NCBI RefSeq assembly: GCF_020685205.1
Contig: NZ_JAJERB010000005.1
Location: forward strand, 186,001 to 250,000
DNA from: Hymenobacter translucens
Lineage (GTDB): Bacteria > Bacteroidota > Bacteroidia > Cytophagales > Hymenobacteraceae
Length of the DNA stretch: 64,000 nucleotides
Direction of reading: 5' to 3'
Shown here: positions 34,471 to 44,320 of the stretch, piece after piece
Numbering within the stretch: the first letter of the stretch is position 1
How the letters are laid out: each line of letters starts with the position of its first letter
The notes under the pieces: generated by a model
Told to the model about the DNA's origin: nothing
Database searches by the model: none
The model's input: the letters and a program-made list of their open reading frames with translations, nothing else
Made by a program: the position numbers and the translations under genes

Positions 34471-34869
34471 CTAAATGTCGTCGGGGCTGGCGGCGGGGCG
34501 CTTGCCGGCACTGCCGTGCGACTTGCCCGACTTCGGGCTTTTCCGGCTTTTGCGGGCGGGAGCTGCCGGGGCGGCTTCCTCGGCTTCCGCTTCTTCCGGC
34601 TCTTTCTCGTTTTTGGCTTCGAGCAGCTTGGGCAAACTCAGGTTGGGCATCTGGAAGGCGGACTTGCCCCCATCCGCGTCCTGAAACTTGGTCAGGTACA
34701 GGTAGCCTGCGGCCAGCAGCCCCAGGCCCCCGAACAGCTTCTGGCCGGCGCTGAGCTTACTGATTTCCTTGCTGATCTGCCGGAACTTGCGAATCGTGAC
34801 GACGGCGGCGTCGAGCAGGTCGTCTTCCAGCTCTTCTTTCTTCGAATGCTTCTTTTTGTGCTTGCCCAT
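34471..34869 (-). CDS. Lys-rich single-span protein, paralogue of the preceding one
   Basis: A 132-residue protein: basic N-terminus (MGKHKKKHSKKEELEDDLLD), a helix TIRKFRQISKEISKLSAGQ, a hydrophobic span LFGGLGLLAAGYLYLTKF, and a highly charged tail with alternating Glu/Ala and Lys/Ser/Pro. It shares the central GQK-x-x-GG-span-YL-x-K layout with 34079-34324, 147 bases away. It has no catalytic motif. The pair could bind nucleic acid or membrane, but this is speculation. Confidence 0.75.
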   Translation of the reverse strand: MGKHKKKHSKKEELEDDLLDAAVVTIRKFRQISKEISKLSAGQKLFGGLGLLAAGYLYLTKFQDADGGKSAFQMPNLSLPKLLEAKNEKEPEEAEAEEAAPAAPARKSRKSPKSGKSHGSAGKRPAASPDDI

Positions 34870-34975
34870 ACGAGTGCGGAATAAGAGAAATCGAAAAGCC
34901 GGCGGGGCCGGACGGCGGCACAGTGCCAAGCGGGGTATTCGCAGGCAAGGCCCCGAAGGTTTCCGCGGACGACTC

Positions 34976-35518
34976 TTACCCCTGCCGGGCGGCTTCCAGG
35001 ATTTTCGCCGTGGTGTGCAGAAAGCGCGTGGTCGTCTGCCGGCCCAGCAGCTTGTCGAGAAAGGTGGTGCCGGCCGGCGCCCGCCCGTCGAGCAGGTGCC
35101 AGACCACAAAGGCCTCGTGACCGGTGAGGTGGATGATTTCCATGTCGCCCTTCGGCGAAAGCAGGGGCAGACTCAGCCCGGTGGGAGCCGGCTCTTTGAG
35201 CAGCATCAGACACAGGCGCATGTTGTCCGTAACGGCAAGGTGGCCGAAGGCATTGAGGGTCAGCAGCTCTTCCAACTCGTCGGGTGTGCGCAGAAACGTG
35301 GGCACGGCGTAGCCCAGGGCCTGTGCCAGGTGCTGCTCGATGCGGGCGGTGAGGGCGGCGCGGTCCGGCTCGTCAGAAGCGAAGAACACGTTGCCGGTCT
35401 GGATGTAGGTGCGCACGTTGGCCAGGCCCAGCTCCGCGAACAGGCGGCGCAGCTCCTCCATCTTCACGCGGTGGCCGCCCACGTTGATTCCGCGAAGCAG
35501 GGCAATGTAGGTGGTCAT
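34976..35518 (-). CDS. DUF1697 family protein
   Basis: A 180-residue protein with the DUF1697 hallmark at its N-terminus: YIALLRGINVGGHRVKMEEL followed by VRTYIQTGNVFFASD. These are conserved in bacteria; the function is not established. Length matches the family. The ATG at 35518 begins the hallmark. It is a single gene. Confidence 0.95.
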   Translation of the reverse strand: MTTYIALLRGINVGGHRVKMEELRRLFAELGLANVRTYIQTGNVFFASDEPDRAALTARIEQHLAQALGYAVPTFLRTPDELEELLTLNAFGHLAVTDNMRLCLMLLKEPAPTGLSLPLLSPKGDMEIIHLTGHEAFVVWHLLDGRAPAGTTFLDKLLGRQTTTRFLHTTAKILEAARQG

Positions 35519-35789
35519 GGTTGTTGATTGTTAAAGTCTGACTGCGGTGTGCTGATTAACATCTAATAACAATCAGCACTCAACACCTAATCGAAATTAG
35601 CGCGCTGGCCCAGGGCTTTTTCTACGGCCTCGTCGGGACTGCGGCAGGAAAGGCAGGCGGCCGAAAATAGGCATGCTGACCCGAAGGTGGGCGTCCGAAG
35701 GTTTTACACTAACGGACCGACCGTAACTTAGAGGCCAATTAAGACCTATTATAGCTGGCGGCAAGCCGGCTGCTTATTTTGCTGGTATT
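35519..35789. other. Non-coding gap between divergent genes
   Basis: A 271-base gap between the DUF1697 gene (minus) and the lipoprotein gene (plus). No RNA gene, long repeat or clear promoter consensus was found. Confidence 0.5.
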
Positions 35790-36530
35790 ATGCGCTACTG
35801 CCTTGTGCTGCTCGTCCTGCTGATTCTGGCCGGCTGCTCGCCCCGGGTCCGCACCGTGCTTAACGACGTGTCCCGCCCGGCCCTGCCGGCTGACGCGCAC
35901 GTGGTAATTCTCGACGAAAACACACCCGCGCCCAAAGGCACGCTCCTGCTGGGCAGCATCAGCATCGGCGACACCGGCTTCTCGGCCGGCTGCAGCTTCG
36001 ACAAGGTTCTGGAAATTGCCACCGCCCGCGCCCGGCAGCTGGGCGGCAACCTGGTCAAGCTTACCCGCCTCACCCCACCCGACGAGCACAGCACCTGCTT
36101 CCGCATCGAGGCTGACCTGCTTTCGGCTGCCGACCTGCCCGCTCTGGCTACCGCAGTGGCCCGGGAAAAAGACGCCCGCCAGGCTTCCTACCTGCTGGCC
36201 GGCACGCCCTACGCTTTGCTTTACCTTTACTGCCCCGCCAGCCCCGAAAACCTGAAAGCCTACGACGTGCTGGTTGATAAGCGCGTGCTGTACCGGGCCA
36301 ACCGCCACACGATGCGGGTACTCAAGATCAATCGGGCCGGCACCTACACCATCCGCCCCGACTCCCCCACCGCCGAGCCGCTGACGCTGACAATGGAGCC
36401 GGGCCAGGAATATTTCGTGCGCTGCGACGCCCAGCCCGGCCGCGACGACCGGCCGGTACTCACCAAGATGAAAAACACCGAGGGCCGGCAGCAGACGAGC
36501 ACCATCCCCTGGACCGGGGGCGGCATTTAA
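35790..36530 (+). CDS. Lipoprotein of unknown function
   Basis: A 246-residue lipoprotein: signal MRYCLVLLVLLILAGC with Cys at 16. The mature part has a segment GTLLLGSISIGDTGFSAGCS and a helix FDKVLEIATARARQLGGNLV, which resemble 'DUF4156/RcsF-like' surface lipoproteins in the way small helices and Cys occur, followed by a beta-rich domain with YDVLVDKRVLYRANRHTMRV and an Arg/Asp-rich tail. The second Cys pair (about residues 71 and 109) may form a disulfide. I do not assign a family. Confidence 0.8.
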   Translation: MRYCLVLLVLLILAGCSPRVRTVLNDVSRPALPADAHVVILDENTPAPKGTLLLGSISIGDTGFSAGCSFDKVLEIATARARQLGGNLVKLTRLTPPDEHSTCFRIEADLLSAADLPALATAVAREKDARQASYLLAGTPYALLYLYCPASPENLKAYDVLVDKRVLYRANRHTMRVLKINRAGTYTIRPDSPTAEPLTLTMEPGQEYFVRCDAQPGRDDRPVLTKMKNTEGRQQTSTIPWTGGGI

Positions 36531-36628
36531 GTGCCGAGCACGGTTCAGCGAATGCCCTTCTTAGCCTCCGGTAACCTTGCGCTTGCTTATGCCCGCTTTC
36601 AGATCACTGCCCCGGCCGCTATTCGTAT

Positions 36629-36874
36629 CTACTGAAGCAGCAGCTCTCCACGCCGCTTCCGCCAGCTTTGGGTAAGCCAACCGGCCAGCAGAGCCGCTTC
36701 CAGGCCCAGCGCCATTCCGGCCGCGGCCATGGCGAAGGTAGACGGGCAGGGCGGGCAGGGGCTGCCGGGCAGGCAGGGCTCGCACCGGATGCTGCCAAAG
36801 TAAAACCAGCCGTACCAGCCCAGGCCCGCCGTAAGCAGGGCCAGCAGCAGGTACCATTTCGTAGCGTTGCGCAT
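36629..36874 (-). CDS. Small two-span membrane protein with Cys-rich loop
   Basis: An 81-residue protein with two hydrophobic spans (about residues 7-26 and 47-68) joined by a loop CEPCLPGSPCPPCPS that has four Cys in a C-x2-C, C-x2-C pattern. The loop may bind metal or form disulfides. It ends with a basic WRKRRGE tail, so both termini are probably cytoplasmic. No family recognised. Confidence 0.65.
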   Translation of the reverse strand: MRNATKWYLLLALLTAGLGWYGWFYFGSIRCEPCLPGSPCPPCPSTFAMAAAGMALGLEAALLAGWLTQSWRKRRGELLLQ

Positions 36875-36967
36875 AGGTATTCAGGTTGGATGGGTTGGCT
36901 CAGGTTGGGTCGGTAAAGTATTCCTCCACTTTGCTATTCGCAACAGGCGGTATTGTTTAATTAGGCG

Positions 36968-37061
36968 GTCATGCTGAGCTCGGCGAAGCATCTCGCGTGC
37001 TGATGTTAGAATTACCAATTCAACGAAGCGGTAGAGATGCTTCGGCTTCGCTCAGCATGAC
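36968..37061. repeat. Intergenic inverted repeat (GTCATGCTGAGC type)
   Basis: Left arm 36968-36994 and right arm 37034-37061 are near-perfect inverted copies beginning GTCATGCTGAGC and ending GCATCTC, with a 39-base spacer. The sequence resembles the inner arms of the repeat at 54971-55086 (GTCATCCTGAGC). It lies between the small two-span protein gene and the flavin dehydrogenase gene, and is probably a mobile or REP-like element. Confidence 0.85.
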
Positions 37062-37231
37062 GTTTCTTAGGAAGTCGAATGACTGTCAACGCCACCACCC
37101 GCGCGCGGCGTATTCCGGCGGCGGAGACTTTTTCAGGACCCGTTCAGATTCGGCAGAGTTGATACCTTAGCCGGGCCCGAAAACGATTCTCCCTACCCCC
37201 GCCTGAAGCCGGCGGGCAGCCCTCCCCTCTT

Positions 37232-38896
37232 ATGCAAACCGAAGCAGACGTACTCGTAATTGGCGCGGGCCTGGCGGGCTTGGTAGCAGCTTCCGAGCTG
37301 GCAGCAGCCGGCAAAACCGTGCTGCTGCTCGACCAGGAGTCCGAGCAGAACATGGGCGGGCAGGCATTCTGGTCGTTTGGCGGGCTGTTCCTGGTCGACT
37401 CGCCCGAGCAGCGCCGCCTGGGCATCCGGGACTCCTATGAGCTGGCGTTGCAGGACTGGCTGGGCAATGCCGGCTTCGACCGGGCGGAGGATGCCTGGCC
37501 CCGGCGCTGGGCCGAGTCCTACGTGGGGTGGTCGGCGGGCGAAAAGCGCAGCTGGCTCCTGCAGGCCGGAATGAAGTTTTTCCCGGTGGTAGGCTGGGCC
37601 GAGCGGGGCGGGTACGGGTCCATAGGGCCCGGCAACTCGGTGCCCCGCTTCCACGTGACCTGGGGCACCGGTACCGGCGTGGTAGCGCCGTTTGAGTTCC
37701 GGGTGCGGGAGGCAGTAAAGAAAGGCCTGATTACCCTGAAGTTTCGCCACCGCGTGACCGAGCTGACGGTGGAAGGCGGGGCCGTAGTGGGCGTCCGCGG
37801 AGAGGTGCTGGAGCCGAGCGCGGCGCCCCGGGGCGAGAAAAGCTCCCGGCAGGCGGTGGGCGCTTTTGCGTTCCGGGCCCCGGCCGTCATTGTGACGGCC
37901 GGCGGGCTGGGCGCCAACCACGACCTGGTGCGCCGCAACTGGCCAACCTCCCTTGGCACCCCGCCGGCCCACATGCTTTCCGGCGTACCCGAGCACGTCG
38001 ACGGGCTGATGCTGGGCATCAGCGAAAAGGCCGGGGGCCGCCTGATCAACCAGGACCGGATGTGGCACTACACCGAGGGCGTCATCAACTGGAGCCCGGT
38101 CTGGGCCCGGCACGGCATCCGCATCCTGCCGGGGCCGTCGTCCTTGTGGCTCGATGCCCGGGGCCGCCGCCTGCCCGCGCCCCTGTTCCCGGGCTTCGAC
38201 ACGCTGGGCACGCTGGCGCACCTGCGGCAGACCGGCCACGACTACAGCTGGTTTATCCTCACCCAGAAGATCATCCGCAAGGAGTTTGCCCTGTCCGGCT
38301 CCGAGCAGAACCCGGACCTGACCAACAAAAGCTGGCGGCAGACCCTGGGTCGGGCCGTGGGCAAGGGCGCGCCGGCTCCGGTAGAGGCGTTTAAAACCCA
38401 CGGCGTCGACTTTATCGTGCGCGACACGCTGGCCGAGCTGGTGCAGGGTATGAACGAGCTGACCGGGGAAAACCTGCTCGACCCGGCGCAGGTGGAAAAG
38501 GAAATCCGGGGCCGGGACGCCCAGCTCGACAATGCCTTCAGCAAAGACGCCCAGATAACGGCCATCCGCGGGGCCCGGCACTACCTCGGCGACAAGCTGA
38601 TCCGCACGGCCCCGCCCCACAAGCTGCTCGACCCCACCAAGGGCCCGCTCATTGCCGTGCGCCTGCACGTCATCACCCGCAAAAGCCTCGGCGGACTGGA
38701 AACCGACCTGTCGGCCCGGGTGCTGGGCGCCGACGGGCAGCCGGTGCCGGGGCTGTACGCGGCGGGCGAAGTGGCCGGGTTCGGCGGGGGTGGCATGCAC
38801 GGCTACCGGGCCCTGGAAGGCACCTTCCTGGGTGGCTGCCTCTACTCCGGCCGCATTGCCGGCCGGGCCGTGGCCGAGGCGCTGGGAAACCGGTAA
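37232..38896 (+). CDS. FAD-binding dehydrogenase (flavocytochrome c/KsdD-like)
   Basis: A 554-residue flavoprotein. The Rossmann motif is ADVLVIGAGLAGLVAASELA, the ESEQNMGGQAFWSFGGL segment and the C-terminal GLYAAGEVAGFGGGGMHGYR match the FAD-binding dehydrogenase group that contains 3-oxosteroid 1-dehydrogenase-like enzymes (PRK12834). The RALEGTFLGGCLYSGRIAG end is the second flavin contact. It probably oxidises a ring ketone or similar substrate; the substrate is unknown. The ATG at 37232 begins the Rossmann fold. Single gene. Confidence 0.9.
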   Translation: MQTEADVLVIGAGLAGLVAASELAAAGKTVLLLDQESEQNMGGQAFWSFGGLFLVDSPEQRRLGIRDSYELALQDWLGNAGFDRAEDAWPRRWAESYVGWSAGEKRSWLLQAGMKFFPVVGWAERGGYGSIGPGNSVPRFHVTWGTGTGVVAPFEFRVREAVKKGLITLKFRHRVTELTVEGGAVVGVRGEVLEPSAAPRGEKSSRQAVGAFAFRAPAVIVTAGGLGANHDLVRRNWPTSLGTPPAHMLSGVPEHVDGLMLGISEKAGGRLINQDRMWHYTEGVINWSPVWARHGIRILPGPSSLWLDARGRRLPAPLFPGFDTLGTLAHLRQTGHDYSWFILTQKIIRKEFALSGSEQNPDLTNKSWRQTLGRAVGKGAPAPVEAFKTHGVDFIVRDTLAELVQGMNELTGENLLDPAQVEKEIRGRDAQLDNAFSKDAQITAIRGARHYLGDKLIRTAPPHKLLDPTKGPLIAVRLHVITRKSLGGLETDLSARVLGADGQPVPGLYAAGEVAGFGGGGMHGYRALEGTFLGGCLYSGRIAGRAVAEALGNR

Positions 38897-39086
38897 GCGG
38901 GCCGGGCAACGCCGGGAAACTCCCGGGCTTTGGGCGCGGCAGCTTCAGGCATAAAAAGCCGATCGGGCCCTGGCTGTATGGAGTAAGCTAGTGAATGACG
39001 TAGGCGACGCTTTTGGTTTGCTTCATCTGACTGCGGAGGTAGTCTGGCCGAAGAGAATTAGCCGATGAGGCCCACGCGCCAAAAGC

Positions 39087-39120
39087 AAGAGCCGCCCCGC
39101 CGGATGGCAGGACGGCTCTT
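39087..39120 (-). terminator. Terminator of the first RCC1 protein gene
   Basis: An 8-bp stem, 39087-39094 with 39113-39120, built on the shared sequence AAGAGCCGCCCCGCC. It lies 30 bases after the stop of the RCC1 gene (minus). Similar hairpins follow the other two RCC1 genes and the gene at 49159. Confidence 0.8.
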
Positions 39121-39149
39121 GAACGAAAGCCAAGGATCGGCCCGCGAAT

Positions 39150-41618
39150 TTACTCGACGAGCAGGCGGGTGGTGCGCGGAGTCTGGCCGGCGAGGTCAGC
39201 CTGCAGCAGGTACACCCCGGGGGCAAGGCTGCGCACCGACACCTTCGGGCCCTTACCGGTGCGCACCGGCCGGCCCAGCGCGTCGAGCACGCGCACGGTG
39301 GCGGCAGCTTCTACCCCGACCAGTTCCACGTAGTCGTGGGCCGGGTTGGGGAAGGCCTGCAGGGCCGGCTGACCGGCGCTGGAGCGACGGCTGGCCAGCG
39401 TGATGCCTCCGTTCTGCACGAATAGCGGCATGGTGACCACAGAGGAGAGGCCGTTACCGATCTGACCGAAGCTGTTAATGCCCCAGGCCCAGAGCGTGCC
39501 ATCGGTGCGGATGGCCATGGTAAAGAAGATCCCGGCCGATACGCTCTGCCAGTTGGTAGCTGTACCCACCTGAATGGGGACGAGCCGGTTTGTCGTGGTG
39601 CCGTCGCCCAACTGCCCACTGCCGTTGCTGCCCCAGGTCCACAGCGTGCCATCGGCCCGGATGCCGGCGGAGTGCGACTGGCTGGCCGAGATGCTGCGCC
39701 AGTTCGTGGCTGAACCGATCTGCACCGGCGCGTTCTGCTGGAGGCCAGTTCCATCACCGACGTGGCCTTCAAAGTTATACCCCCAGCCCCATGCGGTACC
39801 GTCGGTGCGGAGCGCCAGGGTGTGCCCGGTGCCGACAGCGATGCTCTGCCAGTTGGTAGCCGTACCGATCTGTACCGGAGTGTTCTGCCGGATGGTAGTA
39901 CCATCGCCGAGCTGGCCGTTGTTATTAGTTCCCCAGGCCCACAGGGTGCCGTCGGTGCGAAGGGCAACGCTATGATTCAGGCCGGCCGCGACGGTGCGCC
40001 AGTTGGAGGCCGTTCCTACCTGGGCCGGGATACTACGATTGGTAACGGTACCATCACCGAGCACCCCGTTCCCGTTGTTGCCCCACGACCACAGGGTCCC
40101 GTCGGTGCGGACCGCCAGGGTATGGTTGAGGCCGGCAGATACGCTTTGCCAGTTGCTGGCCGTGCCGATCTGCACCGGAGTTGAGCGATTGGTGGTGGTG
40201 CCGTCGCCAAGTTGGCCATTGATATTTTGTCCCCAACCCCACAGAGTGCCATCAGGTCTGATGGCCATCGTATGATTAGCAAACGTTGACACCATTTGCC
40301 ACCCTGGCGAAGCAGCAACTGCTCCCGGGGTGTTGCGGTTGGTGGTGGTACCGTCGCCGAGCTGGCCGTTGCTATTTTGTCCCCACGACCACAGGGTGCC
40401 GTCAGTCCGGGTTGCCAGCGCATGGTTAGCGCCTCCCGAAGCCCGCTGCCAGTTGGTGGCCGTACCTACCTGCTCGGGAAGGGCCCGTATATCGTTGGGT
40501 ACCGTCGTGATTCCGAGCTGCCCCTGGCTGTTGCTGCCCCAGGCCCATAATGCTCCGTCGGTGCGCAGCGCTACCGTGTGGCTGGACCCGGCGGCAACAC
40601 TTTGCCAGCTCGTCTGCGTGCCCACTTGCGCAGGGTTGGTGCGGTTGATATTGGTGCCATCACCGAGCTGGCCCTGGGCGTTGCCACCCCAGGCCCACAG
40701 CGTGCCATCCGTACGGATGGCTGCGGTGTGGGTGCCACCGACGGCTACGCTGCGCCAGTTGGCAGCTGTCCCAACCTGTGCAAAGGTGTTGCGGTTCGTG
40801 GTGGTGCTGTTACCAAGCTGGCCGAAGGAATTATTGCCCGTGGCCCAAAGCGTGCCGTCTGCACGAATGGCGGCGGTGTGGTTTCCGAGTCCGGTTGCCA
40901 GGCTACGCCAGTCGGTAGCCGTGCCAACCTGCGTCGGGATAAGCTTACCGGCATTGGTACCGTCGCCAAGCTGGCCCTGGAAGTTATCGCCCCAAGTCCA
41001 GAGGGTACCATCCGTGCGGATAGCCGTCGTATGGTTAGGGCCGGCGGCTACGCTTTGCCAGTTAGTGGCCGTGCCGATCTGGGTCGGGGTAATGCGGTCA
41101 GTAGTGGTGCCGTCGCCGAGCTGGCCGGTGTTATTGCGGCCCCAGGCCCAGAGCGTACCGTCGGCACGAATGGCCACGGTATGGTTCTGACCGGTCGCTA
41201 TGCTGCGCCAGAGAGCGGTTCCCACTTGAACGGGAGCTGGCCGGCTGGTCGTGGTGCCGTCACCGAGCTGGCCCCAACCATTAAAGCCCCAGGCCCACAG
41301 GGTGCCGTCGACGCGTAGTGCGACCGTGTGAATGACTCCGGTAGCCACACTCTGCCAGTTTCGGGCCGCACCGGCCTGCGCGGGGGCCGTGCGCATCGTC
41401 GTGGAGCCGTCGCCGACCTGACCATAAAAGTTACTGCCCCAGGCCCAAAGGGTGCCGTCCGGGTGAATAGAAGCCGTGTGAGCACCGCCGGCAGCGATCC
41501 GCTGCGCCTGGGCCGGGCCCATGCCAAGCAACAGGACTATAAGAAGCAGCAAGCGGTGCGAAAGGGCCGCACTTGCTTTGAACAGGCGAGGCCATGAAAA
41601 TGAATACGTGTGAAGCAT
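39150..41618 (-). CDS. Secreted protein of 14 RCC1 repeats with T9SS sorting domain (paralogue 1)
   Basis: An 822-residue protein. The signal peptide ends after PAQAQ (about residue 39). Residues about 40-750 hold 14 RCC1-type repeats of about 50 residues, each with the core H-T-x-A-I/[22 protein letters not shown], enough for two seven-bladed propellers. The last ~70 residues are a T9SS type A sorting domain: [15 protein letters not shown], then [13 protein letters not shown], then LAPGVYLLQ and the basic end RTTRLLVE. It should be exported by T9SS and anchored or released at the cell surface. The ATG at 41618 is chosen since it gives a signal peptide and the same length as its paralogues. 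Confidence 0.92.
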   Translation of the reverse strand: MLHTYSFSWPRLFKASAALSHRLLLLIVLLLGMGPAQAQRIAAGGAHTASIHPDGTLWAWGSNFYGQVGDGSTTMRTAPAQAGAARNWQSVATGVIHTVALRVDGTLWAWGFNGWGQLGDGTTTSRPAPVQVGTALWRSIATGQNHTVAIRADGTLWAWGRNNTGQLGDGTTTDRITPTQIGTATNWQSVAAGPNHTTAIRTDGTLWTWGDNFQGQLGDGTNAGKLIPTQVGTATDWRSLATGLGNHTAAIRADGTLWATGNNSFGQLGNSTTTNRNTFAQVGTAANWRSVAVGGTHTAAIRTDGTLWAWGGNAQGQLGDGTNINRTNPAQVGTQTSWQSVAAGSSHTVALRTDGALWAWGSNSQGQLGITTVPNDIRALPEQVGTATNWQRASGGANHALATRTDGTLWSWGQNSNGQLGDGTTTNRNTPGAVAASPGWQMVSTFANHTMAIRPDGTLWGWGQNINGQLGDGTTTNRSTPVQIGTASNWQSVSAGLNHTLAVRTDGTLWSWGNNGNGVLGDGTVTNRSIPAQVGTASNWRTVAAGLNHSVALRTDGTLWAWGTNNNGQLGDGTTIRQNTPVQIGTATNWQSIAVGTGHTLALRTDGTAWGWGYNFEGHVGDGTGLQQNAPVQIGSATNWRSISASQSHSAGIRADGTLWTWGSNGSGQLGDGTTTNRLVPIQVGTATNWQSVSAGIFFTMAIRTDGTLWAWGINSFGQIGNGLSSVVTMPLFVQNGGITLASRRSSAGQPALQAFPNPAHDYVELVGVEAAATVRVLDALGRPVRTGKGPKVSVRSLAPGVYLLQADLAGQTPRTTRLLVE

Positions 41619-41790
41619 AGGCAAAAAGTGAAAAGTGAAATATTCATAAAGCAATCCGGTCTGGATTTGCTCTTGATTTTGAATAGCACTACCGGAAATC
41701 AGGGACAACTCACGCTCCTATGTCGTGTTTTGCGTGGAGCCGGCTAGGCTGTTGCAGATCTGCGGATTAGCCTCGCCCCAGGCCTGTGCG

Positions 41791-41832
41791 CAGGAGCAGA
41801 AGCCGCCCCGCCATGCGGCGAAGCAGCTCCTG
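41791..41832 (-). terminator. Terminator of the second RCC1 protein gene
   Basis: Arms 41791-41797 and 41826-41832 pair (CAGGAGC/GCTCCTG) around a core GAAGCCGCCCCGCC and a matching GGCG, related to the hairpins after the other RCC1 genes. It lies 16 bases after the stop of the gene. Confidence 0.7.
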
Positions 41833-41848
41833 CAAAAGCTCGGTCTGG

Positions 41849-44320
41849 CTACTCGACGAGCAGGCGGGTGGTGCGCGGAGTCTGGCCGGACAGGGCAACC
41901 TGCAGCAGGTACACCCCGGGGGCAAGGCCGCGCACCGACACCTTTGGGCCCTTACCGGTGCGCACCGGCCGGCCCAGCGCGTCGAGCACGCGCACGGTGG
42001 CGGCAGCTTCTACCCCGACCAGTTCCACGTAGTCATGGGCCGGGTTGGGGAAAGCCTGCAGCGACGGCTGACCGGCGCTGGAGCTACGGCTGGCCAGCGT
42101 GATGCCCCCGTTCTGCACGAATAGGGGCGTGGTGACAGTCGACGAGAAACCCAGGCCCAGCTGGCCCTGGTTGTTGTTGCCCCAGGCCCAGAGCGTGCCA
42201 TCGGTGCGGATGGCCATGGTGAAGAAGATTCCAGCCGATACACTCTGCCAGTTCATACCGACACCCACCTGCACGGGAGCGAGTCGCCTGGTCGTGGTGC
42301 CGTCGCCGAGCTGGCCGTTCTGATTCTGCCCCCAGGTCCACAGCGTGCCATCGGCCCGGATGCCGGCGGAGTGCGACTGGCTGGCCGAGATGCTCTGCCA
42401 GTTAGTGGCCGTGCCGATCTGTACCGGGGCAAGCTGCTGCACGCCGGTGCCGTCGCCGACGTGGCCATCAAAATTGTACCCCCAGCCCCACGCCGTACCG
42501 TCGGTGCGGAGCGCCAGGGTGTGCCCGGTGCCGACGGCGATGCTCTGCCAGTTGGTAGCCGTACCGATCTGTACCGGGGTAAGCTGCTGCAGGCCGGTGC
42601 CGTCGCCGAGCTGGCCGTTGCCATTTTGTCCCCAGGCCCACAGGGTGCCATCGGTGCGGAGAGCGACGTTGTGATTGATGCCGGCCGCTACAGTGCGCCA
42701 GTTGGTGGCCGTTCCCACCTGGGCCGGGGTACTGCGGTTGGTACCGGTACCATCACCGAGCACGCCACCCCCGCTGGCTCCCCACGACCACAGGGTCCCG
42801 TCGGTGCGGACCGCTACGGTATGGTTTAGGCCGGTAGCAACACTCTGCCAGTTGCTGGCCGTGCCGATCTGCACCGGGGTCGTCCGCTGGATGGTGGTGC
42901 CGTCGCCCAGCTGACCGATGTTGTTTAACCCCCATCCCCACAGGGTCCCATCGGCCCGGATAGCCATGGTGTGATTGGCAAACGTGGACACCATCCGCCA
43001 CGCTGTAGAGCCCGCCACCGGACCCGGGGCGTTGCGGTTGGAGGTTGCACCGTCGCCGAGCTGGCCGTTGAAATTACTTCCCCACGACCAGAGGCTGCCG
43101 TCGGTCCGGATGGCCATCGTATGAAAATTGCCAGCCGAAACCCGCTGCCAGTTGGTGGCGGTACCGACCTGCTCGGGAACGGGACGGATATCTGTAGGCA
43201 CCGTGGGAATGCCGATCTGCCCGAGGGTATTAGTGCCCCAGGCCCATAATGCGCCGTCGGTGCGCAGGGCCAGCGTATGGTTAGCCCCGGCCGCAATGCT
43301 TTGCCAGGTCGTGAGCGTACCCACCTGTGCGGGGCTGGTGCGATTGGTCGTGGTTCCGTCGCCGAGCTGACCGGAAACGTTGCCACCCCAGGTCCACAGC
43401 GTACCATCGGTGCGCAGGGCCACCGTGTGGGTGCCGCCGATGGCTACGCTGCGCCAGGTAGTAGCCGTGCCAACTTGGGCGAAGGTGTTGCGGAAGGTAG
43501 TCGTGCCATCGCCCAGCTGTCCAAAGAAGTTGCTGCCAGCGGCCCAGAGCGTGCCATCCGTGCGAATGGCGAAGGTATGGTCGCCGAGTCCGGTAGCTAC
43601 GCTGCGCCAGGTGGTAGCTGTACCGGCCTGCACCGGAAACAGACGGTTGGTATTGGTGCCATCACCGAGCTGACCGGCCGTATTGCGGCCCCAGGCCCAC
43701 AGCGTACCATCGGTCCGGATGGCTACCGTGTGGAAGCTGCCGGCGCCGACGCTTTGCCAGTTGGTGGCCGTCCCGATTTGAACGGGGGTGCTTCGCATGG
43801 TCGTGGTACCATCGCCCAGCTGGCCTTCGTTGTTGCGGCCCCAGGCCCAGAGCGTACCATCGGCGCGGATGGCCACGGTGTGGTTGATGCCAGCCGCCAC
43901 GCTGCGCCAGTTGGTAGCCGTCCCTACCTGCCCGGGAGCTGCGCGGTCAGTGGTGGTGCCGTCGCCGAGCTGGTTTTGAAAGTTGCCGCCCCAGGCCCAG
44001 AGGGTGCCGTCGGTCCGGATGGCCATCGTGTGGCTCCCCCCGGCGGCCACGCTCTGCCAGTTTCTGGCCGTTCCGGCCTGCGCGGGGGCCATGCGCATGG
44101 TCGTAGTGCCGTCACCTATTTGGCCAGAGGTGTTGTTACCCCAGGCCCAGAGCGTGCCGTCCGGGTGAATGGATGCCGTGTGGTTGGCGCCGCCTGCTAT
44201 CTGCTGGGCCCGGGCGGGGCCGAAACCCAGCAGCAGGGACAGCAGCACCAGCAGGCGGGAGGGGAAGCCGGCGCCTGCAGCGGGCAGGCGTAGCCGGGAA
44301 AGTGAGTACGGGTGAGGCAT
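41849..44320 (-). CDS. Secreted protein of 14 RCC1 repeats with T9SS sorting domain (paralogue 2)
   Basis: An 823-residue paralogue of 39150-41618, very similar throughout. The signal peptide ends near FGPARAQQ. There are again 14 repeats with DGTLWAWG cores, and the boundary between repeats 7 and 8 carries the same irregular segment ([18 protein letters not shown]). The C-terminal 70 residues are a T9SS sorting domain nearly identical to that of paralogue 1 ([16 protein letters not shown], ending RTTRLLVE). Start chosen at ATG 44320, where the signal peptide begins. The gap to paralogue 1 is 230 bases. Confidence 0.92.
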   Translation of the reverse strand: MPHPYSLSRLRLPAAGAGFPSRLLVLLSLLLGFGPARAQQIAGGANHTASIHPDGTLWAWGNNTSGQIGDGTTTMRMAPAQAGTARNWQSVAAGGSHTMAIRTDGTLWAWGGNFQNQLGDGTTTDRAAPGQVGTATNWRSVAAGINHTVAIRADGTLWAWGRNNEGQLGDGTTTMRSTPVQIGTATNWQSVGAGSFHTVAIRTDGTLWAWGRNTAGQLGDGTNTNRLFPVQAGTATTWRSVATGLGDHTFAIRTDGTLWAAGSNFFGQLGDGTTTFRNTFAQVGTATTWRSVAIGGTHTVALRTDGTLWTWGGNVSGQLGDGTTTNRTSPAQVGTLTTWQSIAAGANHTLALRTDGALWAWGTNTLGQIGIPTVPTDIRPVPEQVGTATNWQRVSAGNFHTMAIRTDGSLWSWGSNFNGQLGDGATSNRNAPGPVAGSTAWRMVSTFANHTMAIRADGTLWGWGLNNIGQLGDGTTIQRTTPVQIGTASNWQSVATGLNHTVAVRTDGTLWSWGASGGGVLGDGTGTNRSTPAQVGTATNWRTVAAGINHNVALRTDGTLWAWGQNGNGQLGDGTGLQQLTPVQIGTATNWQSIAVGTGHTLALRTDGTAWGWGYNFDGHVGDGTGVQQLAPVQIGTATNWQSISASQSHSAGIRADGTLWTWGQNQNGQLGDGTTTRRLAPVQVGVGMNWQSVSAGIFFTMAIRTDGTLWAWGNNNQGQLGLGFSSTVTTPLFVQNGGITLASRSSSAGQPSLQAFPNPAHDYVELVGVEAAATVRVLDALGRPVRTGKGPKVSVRGLAPGVYLLQVALSGQTPRTTRLLVE

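Noticed and set aside
39574..41190. Plus-strand frames through the RCC1 genes with repeated VPSVR-type segments
   Set aside because: The repeats come from the RCC1 repeats read in antisense. The minus strand gives the signal peptide, 14 regular repeats and the sorting domain.
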